A stretch of DNA of 64,000 nucleotides, taken from assembly GCF_001429065.1 (NCBI RefSeq), contig NZ_LMIB01000001.1, positions 1,063,933-1,127,932 on the forward strand, written 5' to 3'. The notes beneath the pieces were generated by a model. It had not been told where the DNA came from. It searched no databases and was given only the letters and a program-made list of their open reading frames with translations. Source of the stretch: Sphingomonas sp. Root710. Its GTDB lineage: Bacteria > Pseudomonadota > Alphaproteobacteria > Sphingomonadales > Sphingomonadaceae. A program made the translations under genes and the position numbers. Shown in pieces: positions 8,755 through 16,717 of the stretch. Position 1 is the first letter of the stretch. Each line of letters starts with the position of its first letter.

Positions 8755-9318
8755 ATGTGTATAGCCCTCGAAGAGATGCCGCAAAGCCTGCCGCCCAATC
8801 TTCCGCGTTTTGACCGGCCGCTGGTGCTCATCGGACTGATGGGCGTCGGCAAATCGACGATCGGCAAGCGCCTCGCCGCGCGCCTCCACCTGCCCTTCGT
8901 CGACGCCGATCACGAGATCGAGCGCGCCGCGGGCCTGAGCATCACCGAGATTTTCGAGCGCTTCGGCGAAAAGGAATTCCGCGACGGCGAACGCCGGGTG
9001 ATCGGGCGGCTGATCGACGGCCGGCCCAAGGTGATCGCCACCGGCGGCGGCGCCTTCATGCAGGACGAGACCCGCGCGCTGATCCTCGATCGCGCGCTCG
9101 CCATCTGGCTCGACGCCGACATCGACGTCCTCGCCGAGCGCGTTCAGCGCCGCGAGGGCAGCCGCCCGCTCCTCAAGAACCGCGACCCGCGTGAGGCACT
9201 TGCCGAACTCGCCGCGGTCCGCAACCCCGTTTATGCGCTCGCGCCGATCCATGTGCACAGTCAGCCGCTGCCGCACGACGCGACCGTCGACTCCATATTG
9301 AAAGCATTGGCAGCATGA
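8755..9318 (+). CDS. aroK: shikimate kinase
   Basis: Phosphorylates shikimate at the 3-hydroxyl using ATP in aromatic amino acid synthesis. Of 187 residues, the Walker A loop is GLMGVGKST, followed by the shikimate-binding DADHEIE and GGGAFM and the lid RPLLKNRDPREAL with its arginines. The start at 8755 is preceded by GAGGGGG at good spacing; ATG 8776 is an alternative. The stop overlaps the aroB start (ATGA), a usual alphaproteobacterial arrangement that couples two shikimate-pathway enzymes. Confidence 0.95.
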   Translation: MCIALEEMPQSLPPNLPRFDRPLVLIGLMGVGKSTIGKRLAARLHLPFVDADHEIERAAGLSITEIFERFGEKEFRDGERRVIGRLIDGRPKVIATGGGAFMQDETRALILDRALAIWLDADIDVLAERVQRREGSRPLLKNRDPREALAELAAVRNPVYALAPIHVHSQPLPHDATVDSILKALAA

Positions 9319-10415
9319 GCGTTCGCGTCGAACTCGGTGATCGCAGCTATGACATCGCGATCGCGCCGGGCGCGCTCGATCGCGCCGGGGAGCTGCTGGC
9401 GCCCTATGCTGCACGCGGCCGTTTCATCGTCGTGACAGACAAGAATATCGTTCCTAACCAGCTCTATAGGCTCGAAACTTCATTGACGGCGGCAGGTATC
9501 GCCAGCGCGGTCGAGGTGCTCCCCGCCGGGGAATCGACCAAGAGCTGGAAGATGCTTGAGAGGCTCACCGACGCGCTGCTCGCCTATGGAGTGGAGCGCA
9601 ACGACACGATCATCGCGCTGGGCGGCGGCGTGATAGGCGACCTCGTCGGCTTCGCCGCGTCGATCCTCAAGCGCGGCTGCCGCTTCGTGCAGGTTCCTAC
9701 CACCCTGCTGTCGCAGGTCGACAGTTCGGTCGGCGGCAAGACCGCGATCAACAGCAAGGCGGGCAAGAACCTGATCGGCGCCTTCTACCAGCCCGCCCAT
9801 GTCCTGATCGACCCGACCACCCTCGACACCCTGCCCCCCCGCGAACTCCGCGCCGGCTATGCCGAGGTGATCAAATATGGCCTGATCGACGATGCCGACT
9901 TCTTCGCCTGGTGTGAGGCGAACGGCGGCAGGCTCCTCGCCGGAGACCCCGACGCCCGCACCCATGCGATCACGAAGAGCGTCGAGGCCAAGGCTCGCAT
10001 CGTCGGCCAGGACGAGCGCGAGACCAGCGGGCGCCGCGCCCTGCTCAACCTCGGCCACACCTTCGGCCACGCGCTCGAAGCCGAAACCGGCTTCTCGGAC
10101 CGCCTGCTCCACGGTGAGGCCGTCGCCGCCGGCATGGCCCTCGCCTTCCGCTTCTCCGCCTCGCTCGGCCTATGCCCTCAGGAAGATGCGGACCGCGTCA
10201 CCGCCCACATCGCCGCCGCCGGCCTCCCCGCCACGCTGAGCGCGGCGGGCATCGACGCCACCGGCAAGGCGCTCGTCGCGCACATGATGCACGACAAGAA
10301 GATGGAAGGCGGGCAACTCCCGTTCCTGCTGGCGCGCGGGATCGGGCAGACCTATCTGGAGAAGAAGGTCGATCTGGCCAAGGTCGAGGCGTTTCTGGAT
10401 GCGGAGCGGGGCTAA
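9315..10415 (+). CDS. aroB: 3-dehydroquinate synthase
   Basis: Converts DAHP to 3-dehydroquinate, the second shikimate-pathway step, using NAD+ and a divalent metal. The 366-residue length is typical. Visible landmarks are the NAD-binding [33 protein letters not shown], the metal-site residues in YAEVIKYG and the His motifs GHTFGHALE and HGEAVAAGM. It follows aroK with a four-base overlap. Just after its stop, base composition drops and an accessory islet begins. Confidence 0.97.
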   Translation: MSVRVELGDRSYDIAIAPGALDRAGELLAPYAARGRFIVVTDKNIVPNQLYRLETSLTAAGIASAVEVLPAGESTKSWKMLERLTDALLAYGVERNDTIIALGGGVIGDLVGFAASILKRGCRFVQVPTTLLSQVDSSVGGKTAINSKAGKNLIGAFYQPAHVLIDPTTLDTLPPRELRAGYAEVIKYGLIDDADFFAWCEANGGRLLAGDPDARTHAITKSVEAKARIVGQDERETSGRRALLNLGHTFGHALEAETGFSDRLLHGEAVAAGMALAFRFSASLGLCPQEDADRVTAHIAAAGLPATLSAAGIDATGKALVAHMMHDKKMEGGQLPFLLARGIGQTYLEKKVDLAKVEAFLDAERG

Positions 10416-10491
10416 GTTCACGCTGTTTTGGAAGCGGCGTGATGTTGCGATAACGGTGCTGATATCTTATATTATTGGTGTCGGAGGATAT

Positions 10492-10668
10492 ATGACCAAG
10501 CATTATGTGGTGGAAAAGGCCGGATCGGCTAGCCGCACGGTCTTCCGCGATAGCAATAGTGGCCAGTTTGTCACGAAGGTTATGTCTAGAGAAACCTTCA
10601 ACAAGGCGTCGAGCAAAGCAAATACCGTAATTCGCTCCACGCTCAGCGGAAACGCGCCAAAGCGGTAA
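10492..10668 (+). CDS. 58-residue basic protein of unknown function, first gene of islet operon
   Basis: The ATG at 10492 is preceded by a strong ribosome site (CGGAGGATAT). The product is a small basic protein (MTKHYVVEKAG, then TVFRDSNSGQFVTKVMSRE) that reads like a short beta-hairpin followed by a helix. I do not recognise the family. Its stop overlaps the next start by one base (TAATG). The surrounding DNA is visibly less GC-rich than the flanks: 25 of 60 bases at 10441-10500 are G or C. That suggests acquisition by transfer. It may be a regulatory or antitoxin-like partner of the membrane protein that follows. Confidence 0.65.
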   Translation: MTKHYVVEKAGSASRTVFRDSNSGQFVTKVMSRETFNKASSKANTVIRSTLSGNAPKR

Positions 10669-11087
10669 TGACCTACAATCGGCAGTTTGAGCACTTCGTC
10701 GATAACGACCCTAACAAAGTCCGGGGCTATGTAGCCTATGGGCTTTACAAGGAGTCCAAGCGACAGTGGATACAGCAGCAGACTGCGGCGAATGGAGGCA
10801 CCCCGCCCACCGTTGCGGAAGTCGAATCCCACGTAAGCAGTTATACCCCTGCTTTGAAAGATAGCCTGATCAATAGCGCTGAAAGTGTGCTGGCCGCGTT
10901 CGCGGACGAGGCCATTTCGGCAGCAAAGCCCGGGATCGTCGAGGCTACTTTGCGAGGGTCTACTGCCAACACGATATGGCTCGGAATACTGACAAACACC
11001 ATTTATACGCTTTTACTGGTTGCGCTCGTGCTCGTTCTCAAATTTGCTGGTGTGGACATCCTGGGTATTCTGGGGACCGCTGCGTAG
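10668..11087 (+). CDS. 139-residue tail-anchored membrane protein of unknown function
   Basis: The protein has a soluble helical N-terminal region (FVDNDPNKVRGYVAYGLYKE, KRQWIQQQTAANGGTPPTVAE) and two hydrophobic stretches near the C-terminus (IWLGILTNTIYTLLLVALVLVLK, then VDILGILGTAA). This suggests a tail-anchored or hairpin membrane protein with the bulk in the cytoplasm. The AYGLYKE-type motif is, as I recall, shared by uncharacterised accessory-island proteins. Translation is coupled to the 58-residue gene upstream, and a BrnA-type antitoxin gene starts four bases after its stop. Toxin activity is a hypothesis from layout only. Confidence 0.7.
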   Translation: MTYNRQFEHFVDNDPNKVRGYVAYGLYKESKRQWIQQQTAANGGTPPTVAEVESHVSSYTPALKDSLINSAESVLAAFADEAISAAKPGIVEATLRGSTANTIWLGILTNTIYTLLLVALVLVLKFAGVDILGILGTAA

Positions 11088-11090
11088 TCC

Positions 11091-11339
11091 GTGGTCTTAT
11101 CCATCCACAAGAACTGGGCTGATCCTGACGATGCCCCTGAGCTTGACGCCGACTGGTTCGCCAAGGCGGCGCTCATGGAGGGCGAGAAGCCCGTGAACCG
11201 TGGCGGCCGACCGCGCGGCTCGAACAAGGTGCCGGTGACACTGCGTCTCGATCGGGATGCCGGCGATCACTTCAAGGCGGGTGGACCGGGCTGGCGATCG
11301 CGGATCAAAGCGGCGGTACGCAAGGCGGTTGGACTTTGA
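11091..11339 (+). CDS. BrnA-family antitoxin (no BrnT partner nearby)
   Basis: The 82-residue product ends with GRPRGSNKVPVTLRLDRDA and FKAGGPGWRSRIKAAVRKAV, the DNA-binding domain of BrnA antitoxins (type II BrnT/BrnA systems). The usual N-terminal acidic segment is present (WADPDDAPELDADWFAKA). A GTG start at 11091 lies four bases after the upstream stop. BrnT, a small RelE-fold RNase normally encoded directly upstream, is absent; that place is taken by a membrane protein. BrnA proteins usually repress their own operon, so this one may control the three-gene unit. Confidence 0.8.
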   Translation: MVLSIHKNWADPDDAPELDADWFAKAALMEGEKPVNRGGRPRGSNKVPVTLRLDRDAGDHFKAGGPGWRSRIKAAVRKAVGL

Positions 11340-11343
11340 GCGT

Positions 11344-11760
11344 CTAGATCGTGCGGCGCTTGCCCGCACACTCGATCTGATAGGACACATTATAAGGTCC
11401 GCGATTACAACCGCACATCCACGTAACGAACCTGCCGGTTTGCCTGTCAAACTCTCCCCCAGCGACCCGGTGTTGAGTGTCGTCGATCGGCGGATAGCCT
11501 CTCGGGGGCTCGATCGAGAACCTACCAGCAGGCAAGCCCCGGTGGCCCGCCTCAATATACCAAACCGATATGAAATCCCTGTCAATCGCAACGCCGCGCT
11601 TCTGAAACGCATATTCTCGATGCCAACGGGTGAGCGAACCCGTGCAGGCGTTGTGCGTCGTGATTGCCTCGATGCTATCGATTTCGGCATCCGACGGGCG
11701 GCCCACCGAGCAGCCGACGAGGTGAAGCAGGCCCCAAAAGGTCGCAGCCAAGCTTTTCAT
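11344..11760 (-). CDS. hypothetical lipoprotein
   Basis: The 138-residue product begins MKSLAATFWGLLHLVGCSVG, a lipoprotein signal with the lipidated cysteine at residue 17. The rest is a small soluble domain with several cysteines (NACTGSLTRW, WMCGCNRG, YQIECAGK) that could form disulphides in the periplasm. It converges on the BrnA gene with only four bases between their stops. A GTTC-N7-GTTC element lies about 90 bases upstream. Base composition is lower in GC than the core genes. No family recognised. Confidence 0.65.
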   Translation of the reverse strand: MKSLAATFWGLLHLVGCSVGRPSDAEIDSIEAITTHNACTGSLTRWHREYAFQKRGVAIDRDFISVWYIEAGHRGLPAGRFSIEPPRGYPPIDDTQHRVAGGEFDRQTGRFVTWMCGCNRGPYNVSYQIECAGKRRTI

Positions 11761-11846
11761 CCCGCTAGCTTAGCGGAACCGCCGAATGTCCGCTATGGAT
11801 CGTTGGGGACCGGGAAGTTCTTTTACCGTCTAAATCGCACCCAATT

Positions 11847-11861
11847 GTTCTTTTTTTGTTC
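11847..11861 (+). promoter_or_regulatory. LexA (SOS) box-like element
   Basis: GTTC (11847-11850), seven T residues, then GTTC (11858-11861) match exactly the alphaproteobacterial LexA operator GTTC-N7-GTTC. It sits between the divergent lipoprotein gene (start 11760) and the decayed gene/HGG protein region on the plus strand. The seven-T spacer makes a chance match within a T-rich tract possible. If real, it would place one of these islet genes under DNA-damage control. Confidence 0.45.
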
Positions 11862-11989
11862 TTGCTTTCGAGCTTGGATTCTGTTACCCGGCTATAGCCT
11901 CCACAATGAAGGCTGAACATCATTGCAGCCTTCCGCCGCGCCATTTCTCCGTCGTCGCATCCGGTCGGTCTCTTTCGTGGCAACAGGTC

Positions 11990-12225
11990 GCTTGCAACGT
12001 CCGCCTCCCGGCCGGGCGGACGCCCTAAAGCCACTCACCGCAACCCTGCTGGCGCACGCGCAATCGCTCGATGCGATCTTCACCGACATGGCGGCGCGCG
12101 CCTCCAATAACCTGGCTCAATGGCCGCACGCCGCGCGGGTCTACGCACGGCTCGCCCTGCGCGCGCATTCGCGCTGCCGTGCATCGCTGGAGAACATGGC
12201 CAGCCTCCTCGAGAGCGAAGCCACG
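11990..12225 (+). pseudogene. decayed gene for a short helical protein (partner of the HGG protein)
   Basis: In the frame containing 12028, the translation LAHAQSLDAIFTDMAARASN then LALRAHSRCRASLENMA keeps the pattern of a small helical protein that, as I recall, is commonly encoded just before the cysteine/HGG protein in sphingomonads. Here no credible start is seen. After about 12225 the recognisable sequence ends without a stop, and the frame runs on for 0.9 kb across unrelated genes. Loss of the 3' part by deletion or frameshift is the simplest reading. The stretch 11761-11990 contains only T-rich DNA and the LexA-like box. Confidence 0.45.
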
Positions 12226-12268
12226 ACGTCACCAAAACAGCCCCTTCCCTCCACCCAGGAAAAAAGAA

Positions 12269-12502
12269 ATGGAAATTCGACCGAACAACCCCATGCAACC
12301 GGAAATCCTGGCGAATGCGCCCCGCTGCGGAGCGAAGACGCGCTCGGGGGCGCCATGCCGCTCGCCCGCCGTCGGGGGCGCTGCACGATGCCGGATGCAC
12401 GGCGGCAAGGGCAGCGGCGCGCCGCGCGGCAACCGCAATGCCTGGAAACATGGCGCGAACTCCGCCGAAGTGGCGGCGATCGCCCGTTATCTGCGCAAAT
12501 AA
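12269..12502 (+). CDS. cysteine/HGG-motif small basic protein
   Basis: The start at 12269 has an AGGA site upstream and gives a 77-residue basic protein. It contains APRCGAKTRSGAPCRSPAV, CRMHGGKGSGAPRGNRNAW and KHGANSAEVAAIARYLRK. The three-cysteine plus His arrangement (C-x6-C...C-x2-H) suggests a small zinc-binding module, and the HGG-GxAP-GNxNAxKHG tail is a recognisable but functionally uncharacterised motif often found near mobile DNA. Its 3' end overlaps the convergent DUF423 gene by 16 bases. Confidence 0.7.
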   Translation: MEIRPNNPMQPEILANAPRCGAKTRSGAPCRSPAVGGAARCRMHGGKGSGAPRGNRNAWKHGANSAEVAAIARYLRK

Positions 12503-12852
12503 CCGATCGCCAGCCACGTCCAGCCGAGGATCATCGCCAGCCCGCCGAGCGGCGTCACCGCGCCCAGCCAGCGCGGACCGCCGAACGCCATCGCATAGAG
12601 CGTTCCCGCGAAGATCAGCGCGCCGAGCAGCATCAGCGCCGCCGGGCCCCTGCCCTCGCTCCTGCCCGACACGCCCAGCGCTACCAGCCCCGCGACGGCG
12701 TGGATCATCTGGTAATGCGCGCCGGTGGTCAGCCATTCGGCGGCCTTGCCCGACGCGCCGTGCGCGCCATAGGCCCCGGCGATCACCGCCACCGCACCCG
12801 ACAGAGCGAGCAGCGCCGCCAGTGGATCGCCCGTCATGCCACGCCGCGTCAT
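12487..12852 (-). CDS. DUF423 family membrane protein
   Basis: A 121-residue inner-membrane protein with four predicted helices. It shows the DUF423 features GAYGAHG near the N-terminus, HYQMIHAVAGLVAL and a central LGALIFAGTLYAM. The start overlaps the stop of the KefB/C-like gene (ATGA), so it is the last member of a three-gene coupled operon (NifU-like, antiporter, DUF423). Function of the family is unknown. Its 3' end overlaps the convergent HGG gene. Confidence 0.88.
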   Translation of the reverse strand: MTRRGMTGDPLAALLALSGAVAVIAGAYGAHGASGKAAEWLTTGAHYQMIHAVAGLVALGVSGRSEGRGPAALMLLGALIFAGTLYAMAFGGPRWLGAVTPLGGLAMILGWTWLAIGYLRR

Positions 12853-14651
12853 CGCAATTCCCCTTCCTGCTCGTCCGGAATCCCGTCCCCATCCAGGTCC
12901 AGCGCCCGATCGGGGCTGAACATGATGTCGCGTTTGGTCGCGAGGTCGCCGGTCGCCACCTGGGCTTCCAGGCGGCTGCCGTCACGGCGGCGATATTCGG
13001 CCTCGATCTTGTCGACATTGCTGTTGCTGACGCCCACCGCCTCCAGCGCCTCGCGTCCCAGAACCACCGCCGATTCGAACAGCTCGCGCACCGCGCCCGC
13101 GATGTCGAGCTGCGCGAGTACCATCATATGACGTCGGTCGAAGGCGCGGACCAGGATCGCGGCGTTGGGAAAGGCCTTCAGGATCGGCTGGAGCTGCTTC
13201 TTCGTCAGCGGCTCGCCATCGGTGCAGAAGATGATCGCCCGCGCCTGCTCGCCCCCCGCCTGCCGCAGCAGGTCGACCCGCTTGCCGTCGCCATAATGGA
13301 CCTTCGCGCCGAACTTCGTCGCGGTGTCGATCATCTCGATGTCATGGTCGATCAGGCTGAGTTGCGTTCCTGCTGCCATCAGCATCTGCGACACCGTCTG
13401 CCCGAAGCGGCCATAGCCGACGACGATCGCGCTCGGCGTCTCGCCGCCATCGGGACCAGGCCGCGCCTCCTTGCTGGGCGGCGCGGTGACGAAGCGGCGC
13501 GAGAACATCATCAGGAACGGCGTGGTCGCCATCGACAGGGTGACGATCGCGCCGAACAGGCTTGCCGCCTCGGGCTGGATCAGCAGCGCGTCGCGGGCCT
13601 GGGTGAAGAGCACGAACGCGAACTCGCCGCCCTGGCTGAGCAGCAGGCCGAAACTGAGCGCAGGTCGGTTGGCGACCCCGAACGCCTTGGCGACGCCGAA
13701 CATCACCGCCGTCTTGGTGGCCACCACCGCCAGCGCCATCACCAGCACGAACAACGGCCGTTCGGCGATGACGTGCAGGTCGAGCATCATGCCGACCGCG
13801 ATGAAGAACAGCCCGAGCAGGATCGTGCGGAACGGTTCGACATCCGATTCGAGCTCATGGCGATAGGGCGAATCCGCCAGCATCACGCCCGCGATGAACG
13901 CGCCGAGCGCAGTCGACAGATGGAGCGCCTCCATCACCGCCGCGCTCGCCAGCACGGTGAACAGGCCGGCGGCGACGAACAGCTCGCGCTCGCCCAGCCG
14001 GCCGATCAGCTTGAAGAGCGGATTGAGTATGAAACGCCCCGCCAGCACCAGCCCGGCAACCGCCGCGACCGTATAGATCGCCAACAGCCAGCCCGGCGGC
14101 GTCCCCGCTTCGGGCGGCGTACGCGACAGAGCCGCGATGATCGTGATCATCGGGATCAGCGACAGGTCCTGGAAAAGCAGGACCGAGAAGGCGCGCTCGC
14201 CTGCGGGGGTGTTGAGCCGCCCGGCCGAACGCAGCATCGGCAGCACCTGCGCGGTCGAGGACAAAGCCAGCGGCAGGCCGAGCGCGATCGCCGCCGCGCC
14301 GCTGAAGCCGGTGCCGTAATAGATGATCGCGCTGATCGCGGCACCGCACGCCGCTACCTGCGCAAGGCCGAGCCCGAAGATGTCGCGCCGCAGCCGCCAC
14401 AGCCGGTTCGGATTGAGTTCGAGCCCGACGAGGAACAGCAGCAGGACGATGCCGAGTTCGGCAATGCCCAGCTTCGATTCGGCCCCGCCGATCAGCCCCA
14501 GCCCTTGCGGACCGATCAGCGCGCCGGCGACCAGATAGCCGAGCGTCGCGCCGAGGCCGAGACGGCGGAACAGCAGCACGAACACGATCGCCGCCCCCAG
14601 CAGCAGCACCCCGTCGCGCAGCAGCAGCGTGGCATGGCCCGCATCGCTCAT
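12849..14651 (-). CDS. monovalent cation:proton antiporter-2 (KefB/KefC type)
   Basis: The 600-residue protein (start 14651) has 12 or so membrane helices of the CPA2 exchanger fold, including GYLVAGALIGPQGLGLI and LLLFLVGLELNP. A Rossmann TrkA-N/RCK domain follows from about residue 420 (IVVGYGRFGQTVSQMLMAAG, SLIDHDIEMID). It is a likely potassium efflux/proton antiporter of the KefB/C class. Unusually, the extreme C-terminus carries DLDGDGIPDEQE, a perfect EF-hand-like calcium-binding loop. Start and stop both overlap neighbours by four bases (ATGA), showing tight translational coupling. Confidence 0.92.
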   Translation of the reverse strand: MSDAGHATLLLRDGVLLLGAAIVFVLLFRRLGLGATLGYLVAGALIGPQGLGLIGGAESKLGIAELGIVLLLFLVGLELNPNRLWRLRRDIFGLGLAQVAACGAAISAIIYYGTGFSGAAAIALGLPLALSSTAQVLPMLRSAGRLNTPAGERAFSVLLFQDLSLIPMITIIAALSRTPPEAGTPPGWLLAIYTVAAVAGLVLAGRFILNPLFKLIGRLGERELFVAAGLFTVLASAAVMEALHLSTALGAFIAGVMLADSPYRHELESDVEPFRTILLGLFFIAVGMMLDLHVIAERPLFVLVMALAVVATKTAVMFGVAKAFGVANRPALSFGLLLSQGGEFAFVLFTQARDALLIQPEAASLFGAIVTLSMATTPFLMMFSRRFVTAPPSKEARPGPDGGETPSAIVVGYGRFGQTVSQMLMAAGTQLSLIDHDIEMIDTATKFGAKVHYGDGKRVDLLRQAGGEQARAIIFCTDGEPLTKKQLQPILKAFPNAAILVRAFDRRHMMVLAQLDIAGAVRELFESAVVLGREALEAVGVSNSNVDKIEAEYRRRDGSRLEAQVATGDLATKRDIMFSPDRALDLDGDGIPDEQEGELR

Positions 14652-15085
14652 CGAACCATCTCGGCGGAGGCCTGCGCCGCGGCTTCGGCCACCGCCTCGA
14701 AGGCGAGCCGGATCGACGGGTGGCGCGCGGCGTGCCGGCGGGCGGGCTCGAAAATCTCCAGCCCCGGCCAGTCGCCGGGATCGTCGCGTTCGCCGGCCAG
14801 AAAGGCGGTCAGCGCATCGCGCGCGGCGGCAAGCTGTTCCGGGCTGCGTCCGATGGCATATTCGCCCATCAGCGCCGCCGCCGCCTGGCCCAGCGCGCAG
14901 GCACGCACCTCCTGCCCCAGGTCGGCGACCCGCCCCGTTTCGTCGACGACGACGTCGACCGTCACCCGGCTGCCGCAGATCGGCGACCGTTTCGAAACGG
15001 TGGCCTGCGGCTCGGAAAGACGCGTCTGATGCGGGATGCTGGTGGCGAGGCGAAGGATCGTAGCGTTGTAGAGCGTGGCCGACAT
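14648..15085 (-). CDS. NifU/IscU-like iron-sulfur cluster assembly scaffold homologue
   Basis: A 145-residue protein from the ATG at 15085 (GGGGGT site upstream). It starts LYNATILRLATSIPHQTRL and contains SKRSPICGSRVTVDVVVD and VRACALGQAAAALM, corresponding to the first and second cysteine positions of IscU/NifU N-domains. The third family cysteine, near the C-terminus, is not evident (EPARRHAARHPSIRLAFEA), so it may not hold a classical cluster. It heads the operon with the antiporter and DUF423 genes. Such variants are common in sphingomonads and lack experimental assignment, to my knowledge. Confidence 0.8.
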   Translation of the reverse strand: MSATLYNATILRLATSIPHQTRLSEPQATVSKRSPICGSRVTVDVVVDETGRVADLGQEVRACALGQAAAALMGEYAIGRSPEQLAAARDALTAFLAGERDDPGDWPGLEIFEPARRHAARHPSIRLAFEAVAEAAAQASAEMVR

Positions 15086-15178
15086 GACCCCCATGTAGGG
15101 CCAACACCCCGGGCCGTCATCCCGGCGGAAGCTGGGATCTCATTTTTCTTCGTCGCGGAAAGGCGGGACGCTCTGAAA

Positions 15179-15272
15179 CCGTCATCCTCGCGAATGCGGG
15201 GATCCATGGACGGCGGCGCGTCCGATGTGAAGCGGCACCTTTCCATGGATTCCCGCTTTCGCGGGAATGACG
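15179..15272. repeat. REP-like inverted repeat, copy 1
   Basis: CCGTCATCCTCGCGAATGCG (15179 onward) and the opposing TTCCCGCTTTCGCGGGAATG (up to 15270) are facing copies of an element whose core is TCATTCCCGCGAAAGCGGGA. Each unit is itself a hairpin. A diverged third unit (CCGTCATCCCGGCGGAAGCT) lies at about 15116. The group occupies the gap between dnaA and the NifU-like gene. Closely similar pairs occur at 18405-18506 and 23143-23236. Confidence 0.8.
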
Positions 15273-15289
15273 TTGGGAGAGGTGGGGTT

Positions 15290-16717
15290 TTACCCCTCGA
15301 GCTGGCGGATCAGCAACCGCACATCGGCATCGAGCTCGGCGTCAAGCTGACGCAGCTTCTCGATCTGCTTGACCGCGTGGATCACCGTCGTGTGATCGCG
15401 TCCGCCGAAGCGGCGGCCGATCTCAGGCAGCGACCGCGGGGTGAGCTGCTTGGCGAGGTACATCGCCACCTGGCGGGGCCGCGCGACCTCGCGGGCGCGG
15501 CGGGCGCTCGACATCTCGGCCTGGCGAATGCGGTAATGGTCGGAAACCTTGCGCTGGATCTCGTCGATCGTCACGCGGCGCTGGTTGGCGCGCAATATGT
15601 CGGCCAGCGTCGCCTGGGTGAAGTCGATGTCGACCGGCTTGCCCGACAGCGCGGCATAGGCGACGACACGGTTGAGCGCGCCTTCGAGTTCGCGGACATT
15701 GGCGCTGATGCGGCGGGCCAGGAACATCACCACGTCCTGCGGCACGTGGGCCTGCGGCATGCCCTGCAGCTTGCGGGTCAGAATGTTGAGGCGCAGCTCG
15801 AAATCGGCCGGGTTGACGTCGGCGACCAGGCCCCAGGACAGGCGCGAAAGGATGCGGCTCTCGATCCCGTCGAGGTCCTGCGGGCTGCGGTCGGCGCTGA
15901 TCACCAGGCGGCGGCCCGCCGAGATCAGCTCATTCATCGTGTGGAAGAATTCTTCCTGGGTCGATTCCTTGCCCGCGATGAACTGGACGTCGTCGATCAT
16001 CAGCACGTCGGCGGCGCGCAGCCGCTGCTTGAAGCTGAACGTATCCTTGGCGCGCATTGCCGAGACGAACTCGAACATGAACTTCTCAGCCGACATATAG
16101 ACGACCTTCGCCCCCGGATGGCGCGCCAGATATTCATGGCCGATGGCATGCATCAGGTGGGTCTTGCCCAGACCGGTGCCACCATGGAGGAACAACGGGT
16201 TGAAGACGAGCTTGCCGCCCTCCGCCAGCGTGCGCGCGGCGTTATAGGCGACCTCGTTGGCCTTTCCGACGACGAAGCTGTCGAAGGTATAGCGCGCCTC
16301 GAGCGGGGTGCCGCAGCGAACCCCCGCGTCGGCCGCGACTGGCGTCTCGGCGGCGGCCTCAGCCGGCTCTTCCGCTTCTGCGGAGAACAGCACGGGGCGA
16401 TCGGCTCCCGAAGCGGCGACGACCGACACACTGCGCACCTGCGGCAGAAGCGCGCGCCAGCCATGCAGGAGATGCTCGATGAAATGGGTAGTAACCCAAT
16501 TGGCCATGAACTCGCTGGGCGCAACCAGGCGCAGCGTGCCCCCCGCCAGGTCACAATCACCAAGCGTCAGCGGCTTCAGCCAGCCGTCGAAGGTCCGCAC
16601 GCCGATGCTGCGGCGAAGACCGGCGCGAATCGTCTCCCAGGCCTGGGCGAGGGCGACATCGACATTACCGAGCGACGGCATGCCATTCATGTCCAACCCG
16701 CCAATGTCTTCAGACAC
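15290..16717 (-). CDS. dnaA: chromosomal replication initiator protein DnaA
   Basis: Binds DnaA boxes at oriC and melts the origin. With the GTG start at 16717 (AAGGA nine bases upstream) the protein has 475 residues; an ATG at 16690 is the alternative. Visible are domain I ([20 protein letters not shown]), a variable linker, the AAA+ Walker A ([20 protein letters not shown]), Walker B ([13 protein letters not shown]), sensor/arginine region ([14 protein letters not shown]) and the domain IV DNA-binding signature ([16 protein letters not shown]). It lies downstream of rpsT, as in many alphaproteobacteria. Confidence 0.97.
   Translation of the reverse strand: MSEDIGGLDMNGMPSLGNVDVALAQAWETIRAGLRRSIGVRTFDGWLKPLTLGDCDLAGGTLRLVAPSEFMANWVTTHFIEHLLHGWRALLPQVRSVSVVAASGADRPVLFSAEAEEPAEAAAETPVAADAGVRCGTPLEARYTFDSFVVGKANEVAYNAARTLAEGGKLVFNPLFLHGGTGLGKTHLMHAIGHEYLARHPGAKVVYMSAEKFMFEFVSAMRAKDTFSFKQRLRAADVLMIDDVQFIAGKESTQEEFFHTMNELISAGRRLVISADRSPQDLDGIESRILSRLSWGLVADVNPADFELRLNILTRKLQGMPQAHVPQDVVMFLARRISANVRELEGALNRVVAYAALSGKPVDIDFTQATLADILRANQRRVTIDEIQRKVSDHYRIRQAEMSSARRAREVARPRQVAMYLAKQLTPRSLPEIGRRFGGRDHTTVIHAVKQIEKLRQLDAELDADVRLLIRQLEG

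Noticed and set aside
11906-12028. 40-codon frame beginning MKAEHHCSLPP just after the LexA-like box
   Set aside because: It has no ribosome site and resembles spurious translations of dispersed intergenic sequence often seen in sphingomonads.
12120-15029. Very long open frame on the plus strand opposite the Kef-type antiporter
   Set aside because: It is Arg/Gln/His-rich and antisense to a clear CPA2 antiporter; its composition is what high-GC codon bias produces on the opposite strand.
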